A stretch of DNA of 64,000 nt, from positions 1,385,001-1,449,000 of the forward strand of contig LSRY02000002.1 in assembly GCA_001643675.2 (NCBI GenBank). Reading direction: 5' to 3'. Shown here one piece after another: positions 1 through 14,380 of this stretch (position 1 is the first letter of the stretch; the number at the start of each line of letters is the position of its first letter). The DNA is from Monocercomonoides exilis (lineage: Eukaryota > Preaxostyla > Oxymonadida > Polymastigidae). Under the pieces are notes generated by a model. The model worked only from the letters and a program-made list of their open reading frames with translations. It was not told where the DNA came from and made no database searches. A program made the position numbers and the translations under genes.

Positions 1-3000
1 CGAGCCATCAGGCTTCGAAGCAAAAATAGGAAGTTGGACACTACTATATTATTTAAAGATTTTTTTGATAGTTTTATTAAATCAACAGAATATTTTGAAG
101 AATGCAATGATCCAAAAGCTTTGCGAAGCTCTCTTCGTTCTCTTGACATCCGACCAAGTAATTTTAAAGGTATTAATGTACATAATTCATTCGTTCATCT
201 GCTCTAACATTTAAAAAATCTATGTCACATTTCCTTATTAACATTCATTCAATTTCTTTTTTCTGATCTTTTTCAGAATCTGAAGTTAGAACAAAATTCA
301 TTGAAATATCAGCTTGCTGCTGCGCCTTTAAAGAATTAGAAGGTGCTGATATTCAAGATGAATGCGTTGAATTACTTTTTAGTGCTCTTATTCGAATGTT
401 AAGATTTGTTGGTCGGAGAAGGTTTGTATTTTGTTAAATTAATAATTCTTCATAATTTAATGATTTATCTTTTTTATTCATAGTAAATTTTCCGAAGACA
501 CTTGGGATATTGTTACAGAATACTCGGAAGACATCCTTGATACGATTCTTTATCTTTTGCCAAATATTGAAATGACGAACTCTTTTGCTCACGTCATTGG
601 GTTGTTGTTTAAATGTAAGTACGGTGCATTTTACCAAGATTATGAATACAACGAACGTCGCCCTGCAAAGCCATCAAAACTTGTGTCGCAGTTTATGGAT
701 CAAAAACAAGATTTACGTTACACTGCGGGATTTCATGTTAATCTTTTTGACACTTTCATAAAACACAATGGGTTTGCTCTATTGACAGAGGCAATAGAAA
801 CCGAGCTTGGACTTAACATGAAGGTGAAAGGTACATTTGGAGAAGATGCGAAGGCTAATGAAAAAGCAAAAGGGCAGAGTTCGAGTGCAAATTCGAGCAG
901 TTCTGCATCTGCAACTGAACAAACACACGTTCCTTCTGTCTATCGCCTGAAGCATCTCATGCGTGTGTTTCAGAAGGCAGCTAGCCTTTTTTCTCAAAGG
1001 GCCTTCCAGAAAATCGGAGGTGTTTGCGAAAAAGTGCGTGAATTTCTGAGACACGACATCGATATAGACAAGATGATGCGTGCAGAAGAGAAAAAATCTG
1101 CGTTTCGTCTTCTGGAGGCAGTGGAGGCAGTCGAATGGAACCAGAAAGGGGAAGCACACATGCCGCAGGCGCAGATAGAGATGGAGGAGATGCTGTTCCG
1201 GCTGTGTGCACGGCAACTGAGAGCAGCGGCGCTGGAGAAGCGAATAGCTGCCGCGGAGCAGCTCAGAGACTCGTTCTGCGCAGAGTTCGCTTCGTGCTGG
1301 CCGGCGCCTGTGCTGAGACTGCCGCTGACGCCAGAGGAGGCTGCGAAGCGGAAGAAGGAGCAGGCTGAGCGGGAGAAGAAGAAGGAGACGTGGACAGTGT
1401 CGTGCCTGCAGCGCCCGAGCTACCTGACGCACTCGCAGCTGATGCGGCTGTTCCGCGAGGAAGGCATGCTGCAGCTTCTGTTCGAGGAGCGCATGCACAC
1501 AGAGCTTATCAGGAGAGGGCTCCCACTGGCGAAGAAGATGGGCGAGTGTGCCGACGGGGCAGGGCCAGCGGTGCTGGAGCTGCTGTGGAAGGCGTCGCGG
1601 GGCAAGCAAGAGCAGCAGGAGCAGATGATGGACGCCTTCTGGAAGGAGTTCGTGGTCATCGCGTCAAACAAGGACTTGGAAATCCTGTTTGGGCTGATCA
1701 CTCGATCGCTTATGCAGCAGACAGCTGCTGTGTCATCATCACCTTCTCCATCTTCTCCCTCTTCTTCTTCTTCTGCTTCTTCTTCATCTGCCTCAACTCT
1801 CTCCACCACTGCACCACCCAATGCGCAATCCCCCTCTGATGAGCCTCACTCTCTTTCCCCATCTCCTTCACGTGCAGCTTCTGCCTCATCCACACCTTCC
1901 CTGATCATCAGCGATGTCCAAGCACTCGCCATTCTGAGTGCCATCATCGAGCAGACGCTGCGCCGCTGCTCCAACGCGGCTGCTGAGAACGGCCTCGCTT
2001 TCTTCTTCTCGCTGGCACTCGATCCGCTTCCACAGAGCATGCCAGACGTGGTTGATGAACTTCCATCATCTTCAGAGTCATCGCTGACACCACAGAGCAT
2101 CCCATTCACCGCACCCTTGCAGCAGGCACTGAACTGGCTGAAAGGGCAGACACAGCTCTATCCGGGGCTCTCATCGGTCGTCTGCACACCCGCTGCAGCA
2201 GAAGCAGCGCTGGCGCATTTGTGTACCCTTGTCTCGCTGCTTCCGCTGAAGGAGAGAGAGAAGATGGTTCCAGTGTGTGTGGCGAACCTGCATGTGCACA
2301 CGTCTGTCACGCAGTCGCTGAAGCTGCTGGAGCAGGCGGTGCTGACGCAGAAGATGGTTGCAGAACAGGCAGCAATGAGGAATGCAACAGCAGCAGCGGC
2401 AGCGGAGGCGAAGGAGAGAGAGGACTCGAAGAACGGAAAGGAAATGCGTTCCACACTCACGAGGGACGGGAGCATTCCGACTTTTGATGAATATCTGTGT
2501 GTTTTACAGAACACTTACAGCATTGGTCATCTGATTCTCAACGATGTTGCAGCTTATCGTTCATATGCATCTTCAGTTGCATCATCATCATCATCATCAT
2601 CATCTTCTTCTTCTTCTTCCACTTCAACAGAGAATGTTCTCACAGACGAGCTGCGTATCAACCACGTGACACACTCGCAGCAGATGAAGACGCGCTGCTT
2701 GTTCCTCGACCGACTCGTGAAAAGCGGCGGATTCAAATTGACTGTGGAGAACTTGGACAGGATGTGGGAGGAGCTTGTGGTGCATGCGCAGACAGCGAAA
2801 GAGAGGGAGTATTCAGTCACTGTTATCACTCGCATGATATCTCCCCCTCCTCTTCCTCCTCCACCTCGTCCTAATGCAGTTTCTACACAGGGAAATGGGA
2901 AGGGAAAGCAAAGTGCTTCATCATCATCATCATCATCATCAAAAGAATCCCTGTCTTCATCCACGCCTCCACCACCACCTCCTCCTCCGCCTTCTCCGCT

Positions 3001-6000
3001 CTACCCATCTCCTTCAGCCGTTCTCCCTTCGTTCTTCACGAAGCTCTGTTTCGACTTCATCACACGGCAGCTTCTGGACTCAGAATTCTCTCTGTTAAAG
3101 ACGCTGCTGAACATCATACGTGAGATGGCTGCGGAGTCAGAGAAGGAATACCTGTCCATCGCTTCACAAGGGGAGAAAGTTGATCAGAAGGAAATTGAAA
3201 TGAAAAAAGCAGAATGCGAACAGCTGACAAAGAACGTGAAGAGAGGAGAAGAGACACTCTGGGACATTGCATTGTTATGCGGTGCTTCAATGGAATCATC
3301 ACCGTCTTCTTCTTCTTCTTCAATTTCTTCCTCTGCTTCTGCTTCTGCATCAACCAGTTCAAACGTAGGGAAGATGGCACGCGATGCCATCATGCTGTCG
3401 TTCCAGCCGTCTTCGCTACCTTCTCTGATGTCGTTTGCCTCCTCTCCTGCGTCGTGCCTTCCATCGAGTCAAAGAATAGCCAACATCTCAAAGAAACAAG
3501 AAGAGGAAGAGCACAAAGTGCTCTCCATGTTCCGCGAGAAGCTGTTTTTCGTTCTGTCGCGAGCGATCGGTGAAGTGGATGCGCTGGTGGCAGCTGTGAA
3601 GGAGAAGAAGAAGGAGCTGCAGAACGAAGCACAGACAGCTGCAAAGGGAAAGACAATGGGCAAATCTGAAACATCAGAAGTAAAAGACAGAAAGGAGAAG
3701 TCGCTGGATATTCTGCATGTGCGAGCAGAGAATGCACTGTTGATTATTTTGCAGCTGATGGACTTGTTTGATTTCTACCAACATCCGCTCATTCGCCTCT
3801 CACAGTCGAGAGAGAAGCAGCGGCAGGGCCCACAGCAGAAAGTGAAGGTGGTGATTGATACAGGAGGAAGAAGCAAAACGAATGCTGAAGGGACATCAGG
3901 GGCAGGCTCAAAGAACCAGAGCTCGATGTCTTCGGCACAGGGAGGCAAAGGAGGGAGAGCGAATGCTGGACATGATGTTTACACGCTGGAGCTCTCAGAT
4001 AGAGAATGCATGCAGTCACTCAAGATACGATGTGCAGTGCAGGCAGGGCTGGTTCCTGCTTCTGTGTTTAGCACGTTCTCTGTTGAGGAAGAAGAAGAAG
4101 GAGAAGAAGGAGAAGGAAAGGAAGAATGTGGAAAAGGTGAAGGCGAAGAAGAAGAAGAAGAGAAATCAGGCTGTGACTGCAAGTGCAAGTGCGGCGAGAG
4201 AGAGAAGAGGTTGCACTTCATCAGCAGGCAGTCAGTGGAAGCGCTGATGGGAGCAGCAGGAATGTTCATATACACTGGGAAGCAGGATCTGTCAGAGTCC
4301 AAAGAAACGCTGCAGGCGCTTGCAGTGGCTAATGATCGGAGAACGCCTGCTTCATCATCATCATCTTCTTCTTCTTCAGCTGAGTCCAATCAGAATGCGA
4401 AGGATAATTTGAATGAATCTCCAATCGCAAAGGAATTAGCTCGTTTGAAGAACAAAACATCCGCTTCGCCTGAAATCGATCGGGAGCTGAAGAGAAACCA
4501 GAACGAGCTGAGGCAGCTGGCCTTCACAGTCATGGCATTTGCAGACAAATCACCAGCGGCGATGGCAGCGATGTTCACAAACAGCGATCCCTTGTCTACA
4601 CCCATCTGCTCGTCGTACCCTTATTCGTGCCTGCCTTCCTCAGTTCTTCCCTCTTCTTTGCTTGTCGAGTACATCCCGTCTCTCTTGTCGGTCATGGGCA
4701 CCTCGGCGCCTCTCACTTATCTCTCTCAGCGCATCCTGGCGCTGCTGCCTCCGTCACCTTCGCTTCTGCGCGCGCTGCACAACCCGAATGCAGAGCTTGA
4801 CTGGACAAATGTGATTAACCCGTCCTCACCGCATCGATTGATATACTCGCTCTACACCATCCACAAGATCATGGCTGTGAACAAGAACAGCGAGAGCGAG
4901 GCGGATGAGAAGAAGAAGAGCGAAACAGGAGAGAAGAATGAGATGGAGGTAGAACCAGAGAATGAAGCAAGTGCAGAGGATGAAAAGGAGAAAGAAAAGG
5001 AAAATGAGAAAGAGAAAGCTGTTCCGTCTGCCTCTTCTTCCCCGTCTTCTGACACTTCTGAACAGAAAGACGAATGGAAGAACCAGTTTATCATGGCTGG
5101 AGGACTTGCATCACTTATCTCTCTCTTGTTCAGTGACTTGTTTATCGACACAACAATCTCACCTTCTATTCGATCTCAGATATTTGCACTGCTCACATCA
5201 GTAATATCTGCATTTTTGACTTCTTCCTCTTCTTCTTCTTCTTCTTCGCAGAGTGAAGATGAATGCTACGCCAAGCGGATAACCCAACTTCTGTCTCAAA
5301 TGGGCTGCGGGAAGCTGAGCACCAATGACGTGTCATACTGCTTCTGCCACCGCCTCCTCAGCTTAGCTGTCTATTTTTCTGTTCCGCTGGAGCAGTTTGC
5401 ATCGATTGTTCCTTCAAAGGGCAACTCGTTTTCTTTGTCTGCTGTCACAGCAGCATCAACAGACACGCAAGTCACATTGCTGTCGGCACTAGCGTCTTTG
5501 CTGCTGAGCATGACGAAGATGTTAAATGAGCAGAATAAGAAGTCGTCTTCAGCATCTGCTCAGCAAAACAAACAAACTGGAACGATTTTAAGAGCACTTG
5601 GCAGAATCGCACAGAGAAGAGCAGATGCGATGAAAGCAAAAAGTTCAGGAAAAGCAGGAAAATTGAGTGCTTCTTCGAGTTCTGCACTTTCAGATGAAGA
5701 TGAAAAGAAAGATGAATACTTCTCGGCCAGCGAAGAGACTTCAACTGAAGCACAAAAGATGGTCTATTCATCAGAAAAGAAGTATTTGGTTGTTGAAGAG
5801 AAAGAATGCAACCCATATTCCGATGCAGCTCAACAGAACTCAACCAAAAACGGAAGCGAAAAAAGCAATTGCGACTGTTTGGCCGAGTGGGATGGCGATT
5901 TCTTTGAGGAGAGCGATCTTGACCAGCCACCGATACAAGCACCAGCGCCTTTGACTCCTCCATTCACTGAATCTGCCTCTGCTTCTTCTTCTGCTTCAAA

Positions 6001-9000
6001 TTCAACAGAAGCTCAAATCGATGTGCAATCCACTGATTCCATCACAGGCGTGAAGAATGTGTTCAATCTCATCAAGGCTGTTGCCTTCACCATTCCTTAT
6101 TCCTACGCATCTTGCACGAATTCTTCATCTTTCCGCTCAATCGTCTCTGCCCTTATGCTGCATGCCCCTTCTTCCTCAGTCCGAGTGGAAGCTGCAGTGT
6201 TCTTCTTTTCTCTGTGCTTCGATACACCCAAAAGAGAAAGCAGCTCAGAAAACAAAGGAGCAGAGAGAAAGCCAAACACAGCGAGCAAAATGCTATGTCG
6301 GACACTACTGGATGTGGCAGATGAGGTTGATTCTTCATTCCCTCTGAAAAACTGCAGGGAATTCTTTTCGCTTCTGAAAAACACCATTCTTCTTCCGCAA
6401 GCCACTGACGTTGCTTCGTCAAATTCTTCTTCTTCTTCTATTTCAAGCGAAGCGTCGTCATTCGTTCTAAACCTGCGAGACCTGGCCAAAGTGATCGCAT
6501 TCATCATCAAGCGCCGCCCGACTGTGGAAGTGACAGCGTCGCCAGCTGAGTCGATCTATGCAACAGAGGCAGACTCTGTGCTGATCGGGTGGCTGAGCAC
6601 GTTGGATGCTGTGCTCTCATCGCCTCATATCAGCGATGACTTTTCAGCCATCAAACAGAGTTTAATCAATCAGAAAGCGCAGAATGCAATGTGCGAGGAC
6701 ATTCAGCTGGCTTCCTCTTCTCCATCGGCAGACGCATCGTCATCGTCGTCTCCGCTGGCGATAGAGCTGAAGAAACTGCTGGGTGTGTCTCAGAAGTACA
6801 ACCTGGTGAGTCACATCTTCCACCACATGCTGATGAACATATCAGCTCCACAGGGGATTGAGATCAGTTCATCTTCAGAAGATGGCACATCAACCAGCAG
6901 TTCTATTTGGAATGAGCGTGCACTAAGCGATGAGACACTCGTCAAAGCAGACTCAGACTCTCTCAGTCTGCTTTCACCGACTGCCCCACTCACTTCCGAC
7001 GAGCCGCAGTGCAAACGGGAGCCGACGCGTAAGAGTGCTGTGTCTCTTCTGCTTTCTTTGTGCAGAGGATGTCCTCCATCGTTCATGCATGCGGCGTGGC
7101 TGTGGGGCCATCTGCAGGCGAGAGAGAGAAGGAGGATGGATGTGGATGAGTACAACTTCTCACCCAAAAAATCGGCAAGGTCTGCAACGGGCTATGAAGG
7201 GATGGTGAATCTGGGTACGATTTGCTATATGAACTCGACACTGCAGCAGCTGTTTATGCATCATCCATTCAGATTCTCTGTGTTTGCCATTCGAGACAAG
7301 ACAGTGCAGAGCGGATGGGAGCCGGGAGAGAAAGAGATGGAGATGGAGAAGGAAAAAGAAGGAGAAGGAGAAGAAGGAAAGAAAGAGGAAGACAACAAGA
7401 TGGAGGAAGACAAAAAAGAATCCAACGATAGCAGTGAAGAAAACGAAGAAGAGAACAAGACTTCGACATGGAACGAGCTTCAGTCTCTTTTCTCGCATCT
7501 GCAGGAGTCTCAGCGCAAAGCAGCCGACACAACTGCATTTTGCGAGGCGTACCGAAACCCCGACGGTTCGAAGATGTCCACGCACATTCAGATGGACGCG
7601 AACGAGTTCATTGGGCAGCTCTTTGACACGCTGGAGAACATTCTGAAGAAAAACAAGCAGCCGAACGTGATGCAGCGCCTGTTCCAGGGTCACTTCACAC
7701 ACCAGCTCATCTGCTCAGCTGGGCATCTGTCAGAGACAGAGGAGCCATTCTACCTCATCCCTGTCGATGTGCAGCAGCAGAATTCGCTGTTCTCCTCATT
7801 AAAGAAGCTTGTGAGAGGAAGCGTGCTTGATGGAGACAATCAGTTCCACTGTGATTCCTGCGGACGGAAAGTTGATTGTGTGAAGAGAGAAGTGCTGGGC
7901 AAGCTGCCAAACACACTGATCTTCCAGCTGAAGCGGTTTGATCTCGACTTTGAAACGTTCATGAAGTTCAAAGTGAATGATTACTTGTCCTTCCCTGTGG
8001 ATAGCGAGGTGCTGGACATGGGCCCCTTTACGAAGGAGGCGTTTGCCGAGCGCGAGAGAGAAATCCCGATCACCACGCTGTTTCAGCAGGTGCAGCAGAA
8101 GAAGACGAGCCTCGACATCGCTGACGATCCACCACCGATCAGATTGGACAGCTTGGAAGAGGAGAAGAAGAACGAAGGAAACGAGACTTCTTCATCTTCC
8201 TCGTCATCTTCTTCATCTTCATCACGCAACCCCAATCTCTATCGCCTGAGTGGTGTTGTTGTGCACACAGGTTCCACAGAGAGCGGGCATTACTACTCGT
8301 ACATCAGAGAGAGGTACCCGCCATACCACTGGCACTGCTATAATGACTCCACTGTCTCCACTTTCAACCCAGCATCGCTGCCTGACCAATGCTTTGGTGG
8401 GACGGCTTTGACCCAAAAATACGATTCGAAGACAAACAAGTATGTGGATTCTATTGAGGAGAAACCACATTCGGGGTATCTGCTCTTCTACGACAGGATC
8501 TACCCAACTGAAGACAGTGTGTGCGCACCAGCAGAAGAAGAGAAGAAAGAGAAAGAAGAAAACGGGAATGCATCAGAACAGAAAAAAGAACAAGACGAGG
8601 CTGCACTAAAGGAGACGTATGGCTCATCGTTCTTCTCGCTTGCCCAGCCGATCATCCCAGTCGACAAAAGGCGGGCTCTCATACGCCCGTCCTCACTTAT
8701 GAGCATTCAGAGAGACAACTGCGAGTTTTCGCACCAGACACACGTCTTCAGCCCCGACCACTTCAACATCATGTCTTCTCTGTTTGACTCGCTCCTCTCA
8801 TTTGCTCTTCATCAAACTGACCATCAGGCTTCATTGTCTTCTTCTTCTTCTTCTTCTTCTTCTTCCTACTGCTCCTCTTCAATTGAAGGACAGTCAGAGT
8901 TTATAGTTCCATTTGCACATTCATCAGAAAGTGCATCAAGCTCTTCAAATACCAGCTCATCACTCATCAGCATGCCCCGCTCTGCCTTCTCTCTCTTCAA

Positions 9001-12000
9001 CGCCACCTCCACCTCATCATTCCTGTCAGGCCCCACATTCTCTCTCCGCAAACACCAATGCTTCTCCGAATACCTCACCCCAAGTGCTTCTGAGAGATTG
9101 TTCCAGTTATCTTCCATCTGCTCTCTGCCACGCGGGACGTCCTCCGACTTCTTCCGCGTCTGGCTCTTCTTCCTGTTTGACACCAGCGTCCGCTCAGCCG
9201 ATGCGCCTCTGTTTGTCTTCTGGCTCAGATCGCTCGAGTCGCTCTTTGCACTCAATCCAAATTGCGCTGCGATTTTTGCTTCGGAATGCGTCAACCAGAT
9301 GTTCAGGTACATCCCTATGAAGAAGAAGAAGCAGCAGGAAGGAAAAGAAGAGGATGAGGAAGGAGAAGAAGAAAAGAAAGAAGAAGCTGAGGAGGAAGAA
9401 GAGGAAGAGGAAGAGGAGGAAGAGGTTGTGCTGCCAACACCCTGGTTGGAGGATGTGTTTGTGAACTGCTCCAATCACTCTGTTCGGATGGCGTTTGGCA
9501 AAGTGGTTCTCTCTGTATTGAAAGTGCTGCTTGTACAAGGCTGCTGGGAAGAATGCGAGCTCCGCCGGCAAAAGACGATGGAAAGAAGAGACAATTCTGC
9601 AAAAGGCAAAGAGGCGAACAACAGCCAAAACGAAACAAATGGATTCAAGTTTCATATTTCATCTGATTCTATGTGTTACTATGAGGACAATGAAAGCACG
9701 GATTCTTGTGTTGAGATGCAGAAGTCCTCTGAAATGAGCCAAGCACAAGACACAACGTGGAAGCAGCATCCATTTTTGCCTGCATCTCAAACACTGCCGT
9801 CTCCGCCTGTTCCATTCAAACACTCTCTATTCTCAGAGCTGTTGCTATCTCCAACTCTTTCTCTGCTCCATTCGCTTCTGTTTGCTCTCCTGTCGCTTCT
9901 TCCCTGCCGCCAGGGAAAATTCACTCCGATGACGACGCTTTTCATTGTGCTGCGTGACTTTGCATCACTCGGAACACTCTCGTCTCTTCTTCTTCTTTCT
10001 TTGGACTTCCCCCGAAGAGTCGCAGATTATGTGCTTGGAGAGAACCAAAGTCCGTTCTCGTTCAATCTGGCAATGAAAGTGGACAAACCGGAGTGGGAAA
10101 ACAAGAAAGCAGGGCGGGTGGCAGACACTGCCTCAAAGGCTGGGATGAAGGCGCTGATGGAGGCTGTCTTCTTGTCCATTGCTCTTTCGTCTCCTCTGCT
10201 GACAGCCGCAAAGATGAAGGAGAGGAAGTACTTGGAGATACAGAACGAGCTGAAACTGAAAGGAAAATTAGCGGAGGAAGAAGAGGAGGAGGAGGAGGAA
10301 GGAGAAGAGAAAAAGAAAGGGAAAGGGAAGAGTGAAGGAGATATGCAAATTGATGAGCCAGAAGCAAAATCTGTTGTTGATGTTGATGGAGCGCCAACGA
10401 TTATTGAATACAACACAACATTTGAGTGGGATGGGATGAACTGGGGAAGAGCAAGGAACCAATGCGCAGATGTCACACCGTACATACAAGACAGTGAAGC
10501 TTCTGCAGCATTCTTGTCAGCTCCTGCTTCAGCCATTGTTTCGTCGCCAGCGTATTCGTGCAAAGTGTCTGTGGATGTTCCATTCCCTGCTCCTCAAAGA
10601 CCAACATTGGCTGACGACTCGTATTGTGCTCTTGCTCGCTTCCTGTCGCCTCTGCTTGTGTGTGGATGTGTTACTCGGATTCAGAACACAATTCTTGAAG
10701 TTCTCACAAACTCATCTTTCCTCAATAGAGCTATCAAAGACGCGAACTGCGAGAAACTGATTGCTGCAGCCATATTCCACGCAACATATGGAAGAAGCAG
10801 CGAGACCAAGAAATCTGTGATAGACATCGTGTACGCCCAATGCACCAAGGACACCTCTGAATCGCTGTATTCCTGGCTCATTGTGTTCTTGGGCTACATC
10901 ACAATGCACGCTCATCCGATTGCTCCGCTTACGAGCGTTGCCCAACCTTCTTCGTCTTCCCCTTCAAAACAACAGCTGCTGCGTGCTTCTTCATCAACAC
11001 TCACTCAAACGCTAACTAGCTTCGAGCCTCTCCATCCATTCGCGCTGGCATATCTGCAGCAGTTTGTCGATTCGCTCTATCAAAGGAAGAAGGCGCGTCT
11101 TCCTCTCGTTTTCGCGTTCGGTGCGTTGGCTGCTTTTTGCCGTGTGTGCCCTCCGCTGCGCGTGTGGCTGTTCGACAACAATGTGAAGACAATTCTTGCA
11201 GTTGGGACAGAGGCGAAGTCGTGGAAAGCGCGTGAGGCAGCAATGAGGCTGGCGAGGATGCTGGTTGTGGCAGACGATGTGCTGCAGACAGAGGAAGAAT
11301 TAGCGCAGCGAAAGAAAGCTGAGGCTGAGAAAGTGAACCAGATGAAACAGAAGTGGACGAAGGACGATCCGCTGAATGATATCGGACCAGCGGCTGGCGG
11401 ATGGGATATCAACGAGCTTGTGCCTCAGAAAGGAGAAGACGAAATTCAGCCGGCGGAGGTGTTTGTGTCAGCCAAGAAAGAAGATCTTCTGGGCCCATTC
11501 ACGTTTGTGGGTGAGGCAAGGAAGATGGCAGAGCTTCGGGCAGAGCAGGCGAGATGGCGCTGGGGATTCAAAGACGACAACGCTGCAGTGGTTGCCTCAG
11601 GCTCCTCAGCAGCAGAAGGGCAGATGGTGCAGCTGGGGCTGGTTCATCCTCCAACAGCGCTGCCGCCGATGTGCCCGCAGCACCCAGAGCTGTATTCAAC
11701 CAAGGGAGAAACTGGGGTGATGTCTATGTTCTCCTCGATATCATCAGACGACCAGGTCGAAGTGGTTGAGGCAGTTGAATCCACACTCGAGACAACACCC
11801 AGAACACAGGAACTGAAATGGGTTAGGAGCCTTGCTGTGCAGAATGTGTGCTGCTGCGGAAGATGCAACTCTGTTCCATCTGGAACTTCATCTTCTTCAG
11901 CTTGCGTCTGTGGAAAGAATCATTGTTGCAGTTGCTTGTGTGGAGTTTGCTTGGCAGATGAAACAACTTCCTCTTCATCCTCATCTTCATCATCATCTTC

Positions 12001-14380
12001 TTCTTCTTCTTCAGCATCCTCATCCTCATCTTCATCACTCAAGCTTCTTCCCGAGCTTCCTCCGCGCTTCTCTCGAAGCTACCTGTCGTCTCGCCCCGAC
12101 TGGGCAAGTCAATGCAGCAGCTTCTGCGACTCCTCGTCCGACGACACTTACGCGCTTGGGCCAGAAAGCGTGCGCTGTGGCCATTACGAGTCGCCCGACT
12201 CGTTCTGTGCTACGAAGCTCACGATGACGTTCTTCGAGAGCCTTATTGACAGCAAGTACAGAAAGGAAGAGCGGATGAGAAACCGCACAGCGAAGTCTCT
12301 TGTGCTGCCGAAGTATCTGACAGGCGAAGCAGTGGTGGTGTTTGACAATAAGAGAGAATCTTCTCTCTTTGCGACGCTACTGGCAGCACTGGAACAGTCG
12401 CCCGGTGCAGCGCGTGTGCCGATCTCGGAGAAAGAGCAGGAGACGAATCAGACGTGGAATCCGAGTAAGATAGACAACGACATGCGGGATATCCATCTGT
12501 ACGAGCAAGTGTTCAGCACGCTGATTTGGTTGATCAAAGACGCCAGCCACGTTGAGAAGGCGAAGAGAATCATTCCTGCGGTGCTGGAATGCATCGTGCG
12601 CAGGCAGCAGATCGAGTGGAAGACCGACTATGACTGGACGCTGCTTGGATGCTACCGCTTCCTCGATCATCTCCTCAAGACAGCGATGTCTGGCGAACAG
12701 CGGCTCAGTGTGGTGTTGGAGCTGGTGCGCTCGAGGCGGCTTGCTGTGATCAACAACTTCCACGTGAATTGTGCCTTTGAAAAGAACTCTAGTCCGAAGT
12801 ACCACTTTGCGGATGAGATGATGCGGCAGTGCTATTGTCTGTGTGCTGGAGTGCTGCATGAGATGCACATGTATCAGCAGGCAGAGCAGCGCGCAAAGCA
12901 GAGGAAAGAAATACCCGATGTGACCGACAAGGAACTGACGAAGCTGCTTACTGCTATTTTTGACTCACCAAACGCCTCCTGGTGCTTCAAGAATTGCCTG
13001 AACCATCCGAGCTCGTTTCCGCGCGGCTCATCCACATTCAGCCGCGTTCTCTCGTTCTTCTCTCCTCGCACGCCGAATCTGCGTGTGTGGGCAGAGCACA
13101 TGATATACAGTGAGTCTGAAACAGCCCATGATGATGAGCTGTTCGACTCCTTCCAGGCAGTCCTCATCAACCGCGATCTGCTGAACCAAGGTGTCGTGTG
13201 GAATCCGTTCAAGCCAGTTAGCTCTGCTGAGAAGGCAGCTGCATCTGTTAATGCAGCTGTGCCTGCTTCTCCGTTTCTTATCTTCGGGAAAGATTCATCT
13301 GAACGGCGAATTCATATTTCGTATTGGCTGAAGTACTGCTTCCGACTTGTGACGAATTACTCGAAAAAGTACCAGTTTGAGAGGATTTGCTGGGACGAAG
13401 ACTGCGACGACCATACGCTTGCGATGATGCCGGTGATTATGTGCGGGCTGATGGCAAATGTGCTGGTCGATGCATCGAATCCTTCTTCCCAGACAAAGAT
13501 GCTGAAGGAACTTCTCAAACAGAACAAGCCGAGCCCTCAGAGTCTACAACATCCACAGTTGTCAATGCAGATTTACGAGATCGGCTGTGGCGACGGGGTG
13601 AAACGGGATATCTCCGCGTTGGTTTCGCTGATGCGTCCACGTTATCCGCTTTTGGTCAGACACTCAGCTCTTATTGCTGCCACACTGCTCAGTCCGCTCG
13701 TCGATCCTGCTCCGCCTGCTCTGCTTGCGGCGTTTCTGAGGGGCGCAGATCCCGAATGTCTGAGTGCATTACCGGATATTGATGCAAGGTCTGAGCAGAA
13801 GGTGCCTCAAGCGTCTTCTTCAAAGGTTTCTCCAGCGCAGGTTCCTCCATTCCGCAAGGCCGCGAAAGACTTGTCGAACATTTTGGAGTTCATGCAGACA
13901 ATTCCTGAGCACAAGAAGGATGGAATATCGATGAATGAGATTATCATGTCTCCAGTAATCTTGGCGGACCCTTCAATTCCTCCTCCATTCAACACTCTTC
14001 CGACACCCAGCATGCTCCTCAAAATCGAAGCAGCAAAGAACAGTAATAATGGGAAATTTTCATATGTTGGCAGTGGTGGAGCTTCGGTTGGAGATGTGCT
14101 AGCAAAGCGTTTATTCCACCCTACTCATCCAATGCGGCACATCCCTCTGCTTACTGTTTCCTTGGACTCTCCAAGGCACAATGCGACGAATCACAGTGTT
14201 GGATATCGATTGTATTCAGAATGGAAAAGCGCATACGAATTGTGTTTGAATCATCTCCTAATGAGTGTTGGAGAAAAGATTAAAGAAATCAAAAGAGACG
14301 AAAAGGAAGGCGAAACAATTTCGAAGCTTAACATATTGCTTGAGAATGCGTCTGCCATTCTTCGACGAACCCATATGTGA
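1..14380 (+). CDS. Giant ubiquitin-specific protease (USP9X/USP24/USP34 type), 5' end outside window
   Basis: This is a cysteine deubiquitinase that would remove ubiquitin from protein substrates. Exons are 1-169, 277-421 and 484-14380; removing introns 170-276 (GTATTA..CAG) and 422-483 (GTTTGT..TAG) keeps one frame and gives 4736 visible residues. The USP domain covers about 7190-8490. The Cys box NLGTICYMNS has the nucleophile codon at 7223, the His box SGHYYSYI has His at 8288, and YNDS has Asp at 8345. A CSAGH...CDSCG pair looks like the USP zinc finger. The domain is interrupted by a Glu/Lys insert (about 7321-7460) and a Ser tract (about 8180-8222). Flanks of over 2000 residues on each side, with many poly-Ser, poly-Glu and poly-Pro tracts, resemble the long helical-repeat flanks of the USP9X/24/34 group in length only. 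It ends in TGA. The USP call is firm; the subfamily is inferred. Confidence 0.9.

Noticed and set aside
779-13782. Long antisense and off-frame open frames over the USP gene
   Set aside because: They follow from its biased codons and triplet repeats (poly-Ser, poly-Glu read in other frames) and contain no recognisable domain.
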